DNA of 64,000 nucleotides, from contig OY755175.1 in the NCBI GenBank assembly GCA_963576735.1, positions 19,050,401 through 19,114,400 on the forward strand, written 5' to 3'. Origin of the DNA: Bedellia somnulentella (lineage: Eukaryota; Arthropoda; Insecta; Lepidoptera; Bedelliidae). Positions within the stretch are counted from its first letter, which is position 1; every line of letters starts with the position of its first letter. Under the pieces are notes generated by a model. That model did no database searches and was not told the origin of the DNA. It saw only the letters and a program-made list of their open reading frames with translations. The translations under genes and the position numbers were made by a program. This document shows positions 1 to 9,059 of this stretch, piece after piece.

Positions 1-527
1 TTATGTGCCTTAATTGTGCACATTCTAAGAGAAATTATCACTACAATTTCAAATATATCATAACTAAAAACCTTTAAAAACATAATTAAATTAACTTTAA
101 ATCTTATCTCGTGAAAATAATACAAAGAGGTTCAAGAAGGCATCATAAATATATTCGCAAGCCTTACTTAATATCCGGTAATTGCGGCGCCGGAGTCGTT
201 AAATTATGATTGTAATTAGAGAGCCTCTCGTTTATCATTATTATAAAATGCTTACTCAAACACTTCATGGCTGTTATTAATAAAGGACAGAATAAAGGGC
301 CTAACCGATCTCATTTAAATTGTAAAAGCAAATTTTCAGTGAAGTGAAATTTTTGTCTCAATTTTATGTTGTTATAAAGTTTCAGTTTTAAATGGAGCTT
401 TTAATTGAACGGCAACAGAGAATGAATTTTAACTGCGTATTTAATTTATTTTAACCTAGGTTTTGTTGTATTTATAAAAGTATTTCACATGTATGTTAAC
501 ATCATTTAGCTTTTTTTAACAACTAAC
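1..527. other. AT-rich stretch without recognisable gene
   Basis: No ORF of note, RNA gene or recognised repeat was seen. The sequence is AT-rich with short homopolymer runs. A small GC-rich patch (GGCGCCGGAG) lies near 186. Confidence 0.6.
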
Positions 528-536
528 AGTATTTTA

Positions 537-696
537 GGTGTCCGAAGTACGAAGAATAAAAGAGCATGTATGAAAAGATTGATGGATGTGAATGAAGCTA
601 GAGAGGTTTGCCAGGATCGTACAAAGTGGCGATCGATAGTCTCTGCCTACCCCAATGGGAACTAACGGCGTGAGAATATGTATGTATGTATGTAAA
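537..696 (+). mobile_element. Line-B retrotransposon 3' end, 5'-truncated
   Basis: This encodes the last ~40 residues of a LINE reverse transcriptase (motifs CMKRLMDVNEAREVCQDR and TKWRSIVSAYPNGN) followed by a stop, a short 3' tail GGCGTGAGAATATG and (TATG)n. The 9-bp direct repeat AGTATTTTA at 528-536 and 697-705 is the target-site duplication. The copy is a dead insertion. Confidence 0.85.
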
Positions 697-705
697 AGTA
701 TTTTA

Positions 706-1432
706 CAAATATTAGTTAGTTGGTTTTATTTATAAATTTTCACTCACAAGAGTGCACCAAGACAAGTATGGAGATGGATATTTTTATTTGTACATACTAT
801 ATATACCTACTGTAATATAAAGTGTTATTGGTAAACTATGAAAATCCATAACACAAATTCTACAAATCAATCTAAAATAAAACGACAAAAATACAGAGTC
901 TATTAAAACTGTTATTAAGTTGACAAGTAATAAGATTGTCGGTGGAAAATAAACCGGCGGCGTGCCAGAGCGAGAGATCAAAGAATTTATTAGCAGCAAC
1001 GTTGTAGCCGTTAATAGAAAAAAAGACTTTTCACTTGCTCTCTTTGATCCCTGTTTGTTTTCAGTCACGATGTCATCGGCGGGAGAACTGGCTGAATGCA
1101 GCCGAGACGAGGTCGGAACAAAAAGGTGCAATACATAATTTGAACTTGGAATACGACCCTCTGATAGCTTTTTACCCTTCCTTTTCACTTTAAAAAACAA
1201 ACACTTTCTCATTACCGAAGAGGTTTGCGCGTATTCTCTCTGTATGTTTTTAAATTGACATACGCTCGGTGTTTGCACAGCTAGCTACTTACCAAGGTAT
1301 ATTGGCTTGTGATTTATGATTTAGCCTTATTATTAAAATGGAAAGGAAATACTGTTGCTTGCTACAACTTAATAATTTTACATCTTGTACATTCTGTAAT
1401 ATCCAACCGTTAGTATTAAATATATTTTATGC
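706..1432. other. Unassigned stretch with weak exon-like signal
   Basis: A pyrimidine-rich run ends in a possible 3' splice site (TTTGTTTTCAG) at about 1067. It is followed by ATG TCA TCG GCG GGA on the + strand, a short open frame closing near 1137. The minus strand is open for 164 codons (784-1278), but its composition is low-complexity hydrophobic and it matches nothing I know. I do not call a gene. Confidence 0.25.
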
Positions 1433-1676
1433 TGAGTAGTAATGGTTTAGAATAGCACTAACTCATTTCTATCCACATGTGTTGTAATAGACTACTTAAG
1501 CTATTGGGGCTTTTTAAAGAGACTGTTGGGCGATGAGGTTGAAGACCTATCATCAACAACCTTTAATTCTACAAGTCCTACCCCACTCTACTTCCAAACG
1601 TTACTGAAGAATTTCTAATTCTAAGCTCTGATTACCCCTTTTTGGGATTGACAGCTGTGAGTATATTGATGCATGA
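1433..1676 (+). repeat. Ret-A retroposon, diverged copy
   Basis: Recognisable Ret-A landmarks in order are TTTAGAATAGCACTAACTC, TATTGGGGCTTTTTAA, GGGCGATG, ACTTCCAAA and GGGATTGACAGCTGTGAG. Many substitutions mark an old copy. Confidence 0.7.
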
Positions 1677-2159
1677 ATGTTAGTATTAATTAGGATATTG
1701 CAGTTTAATGGCACCTTAGTATGAATTTTATTTCAAACTAAAAAGTCATTTGATAAAATTTAATAATCAAATTTACTTCAAAGCAAAATTTAGACTACCT
1801 TAAAACTCCCTTAGGAACAACTTTCTTGCTGACATAACAATGAAATCAATCTTTATAAGATCGGCTGAATCTCATCTCAAATTTACAGTAATTGGATAAC
1901 CAAATGAGGCGTGAAATCGAAACAAATACGTAGCTAATGCAAAATTGAGAATCCATTTTGAAGACAGTGATTTGACGAATTGGTCTTTGCCAAGACTCTG
2001 GGATTTAAATACTTACTAAAATTCAGGGTACCAATTTTAATCGGTGTAGGCGGAGATTGTGTTTTTTTCACCACATATCAATCTCTTCACACATGCTGTA
2101 ATATTGTTCCCATTACGGAATGGCATGTATTGGCCGACAAAATTATAAAGCAGACGGAG
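1677..2159. other. Unassigned AT-rich stretch
   Basis: No coding or repeat signal recognised. A 76-codon open frame at 1980-2210 runs into a reversed Line-B fragment, so it is not a gene. Confidence 0.5.
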
Positions 2160-2212
2160 AATATTGATCGCCACTTTGTACGTTCATGGCTAACCGCCCT
2201 CGCTTCATAAAC
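2160..2212 (-). repeat. Line-B fragment
   Basis: ATTGATCGCCACTTTGTACG followed by CATGGCTAACCGCCCTCGCTTCAT matches the reverse complement of the conserved Line-B CQDRTKWRS segment with several changes. Confidence 0.4.
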
Positions 2213-2233
2213 ACTCATCGCTCTTTTACTATA

Positions 2234-3098
2234 ATAAATATAATAAATTCTTTATTTCAGATCACTTTACAATCCATTTAAATGTTAGTAACTGTACACT
2301 TAGTCTACTGTTAGTACCTACCCTAGATATAAAAACTATTATTTACAACATTTGCCGCCCTTAACACAATGTACCCTAAACCACTGCAGGACGTAGGGAC
2401 AATCATACCTGCCAGCGATCGTGGCCAGGACGGTGTTGGGGCTGACGCGAATGCTGGCGAGCGCACCGGCGCAGCGCCGCCTGATGATGGCGGACGTGGA
2501 TGGAATGGTCGCTTCGGCCAACATTCCTGAGGCACTGCAACGCCACGGCAGACCCATCACCGCCCTGAACGCGTTGTTATATTGGACCCGCAGAGCGCTG
2601 TAGGACTTAAGCGTATAATTGGCCCAGAGACTGCAGGTATAAAAAGATGTACAGTACGCTCTAAATAATGTAATTCGCACTGGTTTAGAACATGCTGCGA
2701 ATCTCCTAGCCAACATGTTAGCTCTTACCGACAGCGCTCTGCGTTTCCTCTCCATGTCCATATCGTCCTTCAGGTCCTCCGTCACGTAATGACCGAGATA
2801 TTTAAAAAATGTTACACGTTTTATTGGTTTCCCGTACAACGTCAAAGGAACCTCGGATGTCTGCTTGTTTCCAGATTTGAAAACAAGTAGTTCAGTCTTT
2901 TTGACATTGTACAGGATGCCGTGCGTGCAAGCATACCTCTCACAAACTGCCACCAATTTCCTAAGACCTCCAATCGTAGGGCTCAGCAGAACCATATCAT
3001 CGGCGTAACTCAGATTGTTCATACAGGTATCTTCTACGAAACATCCGGCACGTTGCCTGCTGAGCTCTACGATTAGGGCATCCATGTAAATACTAAAA
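2234..3098 (-). mobile_element. 5'-truncated LINE with reverse transcriptase C-terminal half
   Basis: A non-LTR retrotransposon copy whose 3' end lies at the left, with AATAAAG and an A/T tail near 2234-2265. It is cut off at its 5' end just before the SIYMDAL segment of the RT palm. A short direct repeat TACTATA (2227-2233 and 3099-3105) may be the target-site duplication. The family differs from Line-B and from the CR1/Jockey-group LINE at 40.57 kb. Clade not assigned. Confidence 0.8.
2339..3085 (-). pseudogene. Reverse transcriptase C-terminal fragment (LINE)
   Basis: This 248-residue open frame is the second half of a LINE reverse transcriptase, an RNA-templated DNA polymerase. The catalytic YADD box is at residues 27-30 (LSYADDMVLLSP). 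It is followed by a GLRKL...CERYA helix, an FKYLGHYV motif (~95) and the thumb region with LFRAYCTSFYTCSLW (~140) and LRVQYNNAFRAVMGLP (~165). The endonuclease, the first catalytic Asp of the palm and the rest of the N-terminus are missing. The frame has no internal stop, which suggests a fairly recent insertion, but the fragment cannot act alone. Confidence 0.85.
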
Positions 3099-3169
3099 TA
3101 CTATACACCTAAAATTAAATTAAAAAAAAAAAATGTTATTAAAGTAATATAAAAACAAAGACGTATTCT

Positions 3170-3232
3170 TACGACATGATATTCGAGTGGGTAGAACACC
3201 CGCCCGTAAACAGAAAGTCGCGTTTTTTGCGA
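3170..3232 (+). repeat. Sine-S tRNA-like head, fragment
   Basis: ATTCGAGTGGGTAGAACACC and CGCCCGTAAACAGAAAG match the tRNA-related head of Sine-S (compare 24,129-24,190). The body is absent. Confidence 0.55.
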
Positions 3233-3651
3233 TACATTTGAATATTGAATTTTCTTCTTAGTTTTTTTAATAAAATAGTTAAAATAAAGACAGAAAAGTA
3301 TTATATTAGGGCTCCTTATAAACAAATAAGAACCGTAAGATAGTTTTCAAAACTTTGTCAAATCGCCTATTGTTTGCTTTCCATGCAATATATTGTGTTG
3401 TCTCGAATCTGATCTAACCTCCACTAACAAAATTGTCTATTTCCTCGCAGTAATAAAAACAAAGTCGTTTAGTCGTGTCTAGACGCTACTATATTATTCC
3501 ATAAACATCTCACTACTCGTCACATTTTCAGATAATAACAAGACAATAAGAATATAAACATTTAATTTACCAATATGGCTAAGCTTGTGGACTGTTGTAA
3601 GTAATAATAAATTTTGTTGTTTTATTAAATAATATTTTTTTGTTTAAAAAT

Positions 3652-3902
3652 ACATATATACTCTTACATATATATATATATACTCACGGCTATAAATCCC
3701 AAGATTTTGTAGCCAGAGCTAAGGAATTAGAAATTTCTCAGCCACTTTTGGAAGTTGCGTGGGAAAAAGATGGTGATATAAAGGTTGTTGGTGATGGGTC
3801 TCCAACCGCATCGCCCTAAAAGCCCCAATACCGTTAGTCGCCTCTTACGTACACCCACCGGAGAAATGGGGTTGTGCTATTCTAAGCCGACACTACACAG
3901 CA
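3652..3902 (-). mobile_element. Ret-A retroposon, full-length with 12-bp TSD
   Basis: The tail side (ATATATACTCACGGC) is at the left and the 5' end (CGACACTACACAGCA) at the right. The direct repeat TTGTTTAAAAAT at 3640-3651 and 3903-3914 flanks it exactly. This defines the unit as about 250 bp and shows that it moves by target-primed insertion. Confidence 0.9.
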
Positions 3903-4117
3903 TTGTTTAAAAATGTTTCGATGATTTTCTTTCTTTGGTTTTATTCTTGTCCTGTTATAAAAAAAAACATAAAACAGTACTTTCTGCCAGTTTCAACCTT
4001 TTTTGATAACTTAGTATTTAAATGCATAAAAAAAAGTTTTTTTTTTATATATTTAGATACGTAAATAAATTTATCCAGAAATACAAGATCAGTTGCAAAA
4101 AATACTAGCTAGTCAAA

Positions 4118-4275
4118 GAATAGATTTGGAAATGTCTCAGCCACTTTTGGAATATTAGTGGTGAAAATATTTTAATAAAAAATATAGTGGGTAATATGTC
4201 TCCAATAACATAGATCAGCAATCACTTAAAAAGCCCCAATACTAGTCAACTCGTCTGACTTCTGTGAAAAGCAAT
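4118..4275 (-). repeat. Ret-A retroposon, decayed
   Basis: GTCTCAGCCACTTTTGGAA, GGGTAATATGTCTCCAA and AAAAGCCCCAATACTAG are Ret-A blocks in the expected minus-strand order. The rest has diverged. Confidence 0.6.
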
Positions 4276-5004
4276 GGCGTCATCTGAACACTTTGCACCA
4301 GAAATTAATCTACACGTACTGCTGAAAGTTAGTCCCAGACTGACAACCAACACATACTGGTGTGATACGACAAGATTTATCGAGGCGAGCGAGGCAATAA
4401 ACTAGCTATATAAACTCATCAAACGGCGAACCAAGATGAGATAACTTGTTTATAGTGGCTATGCAGCCATTAGCTGATTAACTGTATACTCAAATAATAG
4501 AACCGTTTTCTCTAGTGTATTGTCATTGTTGAATATAAGGGATCTGATATATAATGCAAGCTTTCTCGTTTTCTGAACATTATGGTTTCCGTTAATGTTA
4601 ACAACCCATTGATTAGTTTAAAAAGACATTAAAGTGTAGCCTTATTTTCATAGCATAAATATTTTTTATTGAGCTGTGCTACTAAGATGTTGTATGTCAA
4701 TCTTTATAAAATAATGAGTTGGAGTTCTACGACGAAATGAATTCGTGTCTTCTGCTACGAAAGTCTAGTGTCTGTAGACTACTAACTACGAAACTACTAC
4801 ACTGTGTCGTAGTAATTATTAAGCGTTTGTATGTCAGTGTGCAATACTGTCAGTTGGGTATAAAATTAAATCGAAACATTTATTTAAGACTTGTTTAGGG
4901 TCCACTATTTGTTTTTGTTTGCATTAGACTTATCACTACGAACATAGTAGAAATAAAAATATTTATAGCTACATAAAATGATAATTATAATGGTATAATA
5001 GTAA
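4276..5004. other. Unassigned stretch
   Basis: No gene or recognised repeat. Near 4720-4815 there is a run rich in CTACGA-type motifs (TCTACGACGAAATG, CTGCTACGAAAG, ACTACGAAACTACTACAC) that looks like degenerate short-period repetition. Confidence 0.45.
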
Positions 5005-5007
5005 AAC

Positions 5008-5375
5008 TGCCTCCGTGGTGTCACGGTAAAGTGCTTGGTTTCAAGTACGGAGGTCTTGGGTTCGATTCCCGAAGGGGTAAAATATAAATAAATATAAAAT
5101 CACAAATTTAATTTGTAAGATTTAACCCAGTTTGGAAGGATGTTGCAGGCTTGAATCACCTGATTATCCGAGAATTAAGATGATTCCGTGCTTCGGAGGG
5201 CACGCTAAGCTGTCGGTCCCGGCTACTATTACGGTAGTAGTCGTTAGTCTGCCAACCCGCAATTGGCCAGCGTGATGGACTATGGCTAAAATCACCCAAT
5301 ATAGGGTAGGCTTGAGCCCCTCGGTGGGGACGTATATGAGCTGCGAGGAATATAAAACAAATATAACGTTTTAGT
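5008..5375 (+). mobile_element. tRNA-headed SINE, second family
   Basis: The head (about 5010-5082) has tRNA-like boxes, GTGTCACGGTAAAGTGC and GGTTCGATTCCCGAAGGGG. The body carries GCTTCGGAGGGCACG, AAGCTGTCGGTCCCGGCTA and CCCCTCGGTGGGGACGTATA, blocks I associate with lepidopteran SINEs. No clear TSD was found. It is distinct from Sine-S. Confidence 0.65.
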
Positions 5376-5379
5376 ATCA

Positions 5380-5804
5380 TTTTTCGTTGTCAAATAACTT
5401 GATTCGAGAATCGCTCTCGATGCAAGAACTAGGTGGGAGCTGAAGGAAACTTCAACAGTTAACTGGCGGGAAGTGAAAGAGCACGTTACAGTGAACGAAA
5501 GTGACTCTTTTCAGAACTGTCTTGCATCCAAAACATATTTGGCCTATTAGTCACGGATGGTTTGAATAAAACTCAGACGATTTATATTAAACCTACCGAT
5601 CTCCACAAAACATATAAAAAAGAAAAAATATAAATAATTGAAAGATTGAAAGAAACTTCAATCGTTAATTTCAATTAAAAAAATTGGTAGTTTAATATTG
5701 TTTTAAATATTTATAGTGTATAATATCTTGCCGTTCTTATCTAATCTGAATCGAGTACCTGCAGCCCGTTTTTGAATTGACTGGATTAACTATAGCAATT
5801 TTGT
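5380..5804. other. Unassigned stretch
   Basis: No gene recognised. A short inverted repeat, TTCGAGA...TCTCGA, lies at about 5402-5419. The remainder is AT-rich. Confidence 0.45.
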
Positions 5805-6045
5805 ACATACATTTATACTCACGGCTATAAATCCCTTAACGGGGTAGCCAGAGCATTGGAATGAGAAATTCCTCAGCTACTTTTGGAAGTAAATAGGAGA
5901 AAATAAATGTTTTTGGTGACGGGTTTCCAACCACATCACCCAGAATCAATTAAAAAGCCCCTATACCCTTACGATACCACTACTTACGATCACCCACGGG
6001 TAGAAATGGGGTAGTGTTACTCTAATCCGACACTACATGGTGTAT
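5805..6045 (-). mobile_element. Ret-A retroposon
   Basis: Tail CATTTATACTCACGGC, GGGGTAGCCAGAGC, CTTTTGGAAGT, CACCCACGGGTAGAAATGGG and CGACACTACATGG occur in order. This is the variant with GATCACCCACGGG. Confidence 0.8.
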
Positions 6046-6177
6046 AGCAATTCTGTATTCTACTCAGAGAAGACTTTAAGCATTTGATAAATGGGAAAAG
6101 ATGGTATAAGGAAACATTATAAGTGAAGAATTACAATGTGTCGCAAGCACATAAATAAAAACAAAGACAAAAAAATA

Positions 6178-6300
6178 TATACATATACTCACGCCATTAT
6201 TTCCCATTGTGTTAGGCAGATACTATCGATCGATCCTTTGTACATATCAATATTTTCATACATGCTTTTATTCTTTATACTTCGGACGCCTGTCTTGTTG
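6178..6300 (-). repeat. Line-B 3' end
   Basis: ATACTCACGCCATTATTTCC, GGCAGATACTATCGATCG and ATACTTCGGACGCCTGTC are the reverse complement of the Line-B C-terminus and tail. The block for VCQDRTK is partly lost. Confidence 0.7.
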
Positions 6301-6737
6301 AAAAACAAAACTATCTAACGATCAAAAGGTAAGGATAACCTGTAAGTATAAACCTATAAAAAAACTTTAATTTTGGAAGTCACGACATCAAATTCTTTAA
6401 AAATATTCAGCCTGGTCAGTTACCGAAAACTTTTTCCATAAATAAACTCGTTACAAAGTTGAAACTATGAACATCCGAAATTAGAAAGTTTTTGAAATTC
6501 GTGCCAAGAACGTTGGAGTACTAAGTGGCTTAATTATTTACAATCTTCTTCTTTTCCTTTATTACTCAATTGCATTTTTCCATTAAAAATACGCGTAAGT
6601 CATTTTAAAGAAATTTACTTAAGTAAATCGTTTAGTTTTAATTCAAACTATACAAACAATTCTAGCATATAATTTTGCATAACTCAATCCTAGTCTTTGT
6701 GGACACCTATTTATTCAAAAACTATTAACTATAAGGA
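6301..6737. other. Unassigned AT-rich stretch
   Basis: No gene or repeat recognised. An isolated donor-like AAAAGGTAAGG at about 6327 has no supporting exon. Confidence 0.45.
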
Positions 6738-6925
6738 TACATACATACATATACTCACGACCATAAATAAAAAAAGGGGTAGCCAGAGCTTCAGAGCTAG
6801 AAACTCCTCAGCCACATTTGGAAGTTGCTCCCCTAGATGGTAGAAAGAAAGTATCGTTGATGATGGGTCTCAAACCACATCGCCCAAAAACCACTTAAAA
6901 ATCCTCACACGCTTAGGTGGGTAAC
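6738..6925 (-). repeat. Ret-A retroposon, partial
   Basis: ACATATACTCACGACC, GGGGTAGCCAGAGC, TCCTCAGCCACATTTGGAAG and CACATCGCCCAAAAACC are intact. The 5' third is lost. Confidence 0.7.
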
Positions 6926-7010
6926 ACATTGCTCTGTCACTGTCAGTGTTACTGAATAGAAAATTGTTTTTTTTGTTATTCTGAAATTTTACTATTAAAC
7001 CGTGATAGCC

Positions 7011-7266
7011 CAAAGGGTAGAACACTCGGTTATCGTGCAAACGACTAGTGTTCAAATCCTGGGTCGGGCCTGCACCAATTCGTCTTTTGTAAAGACATAT
7101 GTTTGATTAATTTATCATGGTTGTTAACGGTGAGGGAAAGCATCGTGAGGAAACCCACATGGCTGACTTGTACTTGTTGTGGGTACTCTGAACACCAGGT
7201 GACAAAGTCACGAGATGTTCAGAAGTATTAGTACCTCTGCCAACCCTAAATTATTATTATGTTATG
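7011..7266 (+). mobile_element. Sine-S with internal deletion and 13-bp TSD
   Basis: The tRNA-like head has CGTGATAGCCCAAAGGGTAG (A-box region) and GTTCAAATCC (B box). The body has GGTTGTTAACGGTGAGGG. The middle (GTGACAGTG...GATAGGCCTGCC) is missing. TTTACTATTAAAC at 6998-7010 and 7267-7279 is the target-site duplication, and the tail is ATGTTATG. Confidence 0.9.
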
Positions 7267-7279
7267 TTTACTATTAAAC

Positions 7280-7925
7280 GTAATGATGCATTTACCTGCA
7301 CTTAAAGCGCTTTTACACTTAGCGTTTTATGTAAAGGATTACGAGCGCTGACGTGCTAATAAGCACCTCTTTGATGTTGCAGTCAGAGTTTAAGTTTGTA
7401 CCACTGATTTTAATGCTGACTTGTTTATTGTAGGTACTCTGAACTAAAAGAACTCTCAAATTATAATTAAATAATAAACGTAGGGTGAGAAAATTACGAT
7501 GTATGATTTAAATATTAATTAATGAATATTTTTTTATAAAAATGTTTTATTATTTCTTGTTCCCAGTAAGTTGAGTTTAATTTTTTTTTTTATTTATTAT
7601 TGTCCGCGGAAACCAAATTTATGAGATGAATCTTGTGGCCCACACCCAAAATAATATGAAAAAGCATAAGAAAAAAGTATATTTAACGGTATATTGTTTT
7701 AATGTTTAGCTGTGGGGTGCCTTTAATTTTGTGGCTTAAAACCAGAGATGTAACGGAGTTTCGATTCCGGTTCCGTTAAGTCGGAACTTCCGTTTATTAT
7801 TACACTTTCGGTTCCGACTTACTTTTGAACTCCGATACTTTTGTATCGGATGTTAATCGGAGGTCGAATGAAACGAAGAGGGCGGCGCGCGATGGCCTGT
7901 GCTGAACAAGTTCAAATAAAACACA
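7280..7925. other. Unassigned stretch
   Basis: Around 7745-7860 the sequence repeats GTTCCG/TTCCGGTTCCG and CGGAACTTCCG motifs, a patch of short interleaved repeats. No gene recognised. Confidence 0.45.
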
Positions 7926-7931
7926 GAGCAA

Positions 7932-8075
7932 TGCCAACTGAGCTACAGTGTCAGTTTCAGAGCGACGGGGGCGTATACCCGAAGGTCGCGGGTTCGAGCC
8001 CCGCCAGTGTCGAAATTTTTCTTTCCTTTAATAACATCTTTTATTTATGAGTAATAATCCCCACATGAGGAATTC
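7932..8075 (+). repeat. tRNA-bearing repeat tR-C, copy 1, half-inverted tRNA
   Basis: The 3' half of a tRNA-like unit (GAGCGACGGGGGCGTATACC, then GCGGGTTCGAGCCCCGCC) is on the + strand and is followed by the family flank GAAATTTTTCTTTCC and CCCCACATGAGG. The 5' half is present but reversed (TGCCAACTGAGCTACAGTGT at 7932), so the tRNA cannot fold. Confidence 0.7.
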
Positions 8076-8097
8076 ATGTCAAAAAAAATTAAACTAG

Positions 8098-8190
8098 AGA
8101 GGTTTGTCAGGATCGTACGAAGTGGCGATCGATAGTCTCTGCCTACCCCAATAGTAATTAATGGAGTGAGTATATGTATGTAGGTATGTA
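8098..8190 (+). repeat. Line-B 3' end, short
   Basis: GAGAGGTTTGTCAGGATCGT, GTGGCGATCGATAGTCTCTG and GGAGTGAGTATATGTATG give the end of the RT frame and the tail. Confidence 0.8.
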
Positions 8191-8269
8191 TTCCATAAAA
8201 CATACTTTATTATTTATACCCGCGAGTACATGAATGTAGGTATATTCTTTCTTAACTTATAATAATTAT

Positions 8270-8480
8270 ATTTTTTCTCAAGACCAACATCACAGAACAC
8301 TTACTACCTTTTGACATCTAAAATCTAGAACGCAATATATAATAACGTGTTCTACCGTAGGTGTTATCCAACAATGCATCCCACGTGGTGCTCACTGAAC
8401 AGCTATGATATGAGACACGTCATTTAGTACGATCTGACACGAGCTTTATTCAAGCAACGCCTCTGATTTTAAAAGCTAAT
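8270..8480 (+). repeat. Repeat D, copy 1 (uninterrupted)
   Basis: The segment containing GAACGCAATATATAATAACG, CACGTGGTGCTCACTGAACA and GACACGAGCTTTATTC recurs inverted at 15,545-16,040, where a 264-bp element interrupts it. TATGAGAC at 8409-8416 is the uncut target site. Nature of the repeat unknown. Confidence 0.8.
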
Positions 8481-8615
8481 AATACAAACTCAAATATCAC
8501 GCCGTTGATTCTCGAAGGGGTTACCACTTGACATTTTTGTACCCGCCCTTTCATAAGACTAGTCGATGGGGAAAAGGTTAACAAATACAGAATAAATAAA
8601 GGAAAGAAAAATTTC

Positions 8616-8687
8616 GACACAGGCGAGAATCGCACCCGCGAACTCGGGTATACGCCCCCGTCGCTCTGCCAATTGAGCTACCGTGTC
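8616..8687 (-). tRNA. tRNA-like sequence inside tR-C, probably non-functional
   Basis: Reading the minus strand, GACACGG is paired with a GTGTC-type 3' strand and there is a D arm GCTC/GAGC. The T arm (GCGGGTGCGATTCTCGC) has lost the usual GTTCGA. The anticodon loop is not standard: position 33 is not T, and the stem is only 4 bp. TTTTT follows as a Pol III stop. It is a repeat component rather than a host tRNA gene. Confidence 0.4.
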
Positions 8688-8790
8688 AATGGCTGCCAGC
8701 GCGAAATTCTTCTATCCTATGTTTCTTTTACACTTCTAAGTAGTGTTTGCGTTCCCTACCTCCGAATTTTTTACAAATTCGGAAGGCCAC

Positions 8791-8826
8791 TTCTATCTGA
8801 AAAGGTAGACACCTTTTCAGATAGAA
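8791..8826. repeat. Perfect 16-bp hairpin with AGAC loop
   Basis: TTCTATCTGAAAAGGT at 8791-8806 is followed, after AGAC, by its exact reverse complement. It sits at the 5' border of tR-C copy 2. The other copy with this region (17,905-17,935) has only one arm, so the hairpin formed later. Confidence 0.85.
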
Positions 8827-8944
8827 TGCAAATGTTGAGAATAGCACATAATTTGAATGTTTTTGTTCATGAAAACCTCATGTGGGGATTATTACTAATA
8901 AATAAAGGAAAGAAAACAAATAATAAAGGTTAAGTTGGTGAAGT

Positions 8945-9058
8945 TAAACAAATAATAGTTGGATATGGGTCTAAAACCACACCGCCCAGCAATCACTTGC
9001 CTTTACGATACCCCTGAGAAAAATTGGGTTAATGCTATACTAAGCTGACACTACAAAA
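8945..9058 (-). repeat. Ret-A retroposon, 5' part
   Basis: GGATATGGGTCTAAAACCAC, CCGCCCAGCAATCACTT and CTAAGCTGACACTACAAAA match the reverse complement of the 5' half of Ret-A. Confidence 0.6.
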
Positions 9059-9059
9059 C

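Larger units (their letters stand above)
8590..8925 (-). repeat. tRNA-bearing repeat tR-C, copy 2
   Basis: A tRNA-like unit on the minus strand (8616-8687) keeps a near-complete acceptor stem, D arm (GAGCTACC/GCTC) and T arm. Upstream family sequence follows (GGCTGCCAGCG, GTTCCCTACCTCCGAATT). At 8858-8925 a second family 3' end in the same orientation (CATGAAAACCTCATGTGGGG) makes a partial tandem. Confidence 0.75.

Noticed and set aside
784..1278. 164-codon minus-strand open frame
   Set aside because: Hydrophobic, low-complexity composition (runs such as LLLINSLI), no recognised family and no promoter or splice support.
8673..8933. 86-codon open frame
   Set aside because: It lies wholly within the tRNA-bearing repeat copy and its hairpin.
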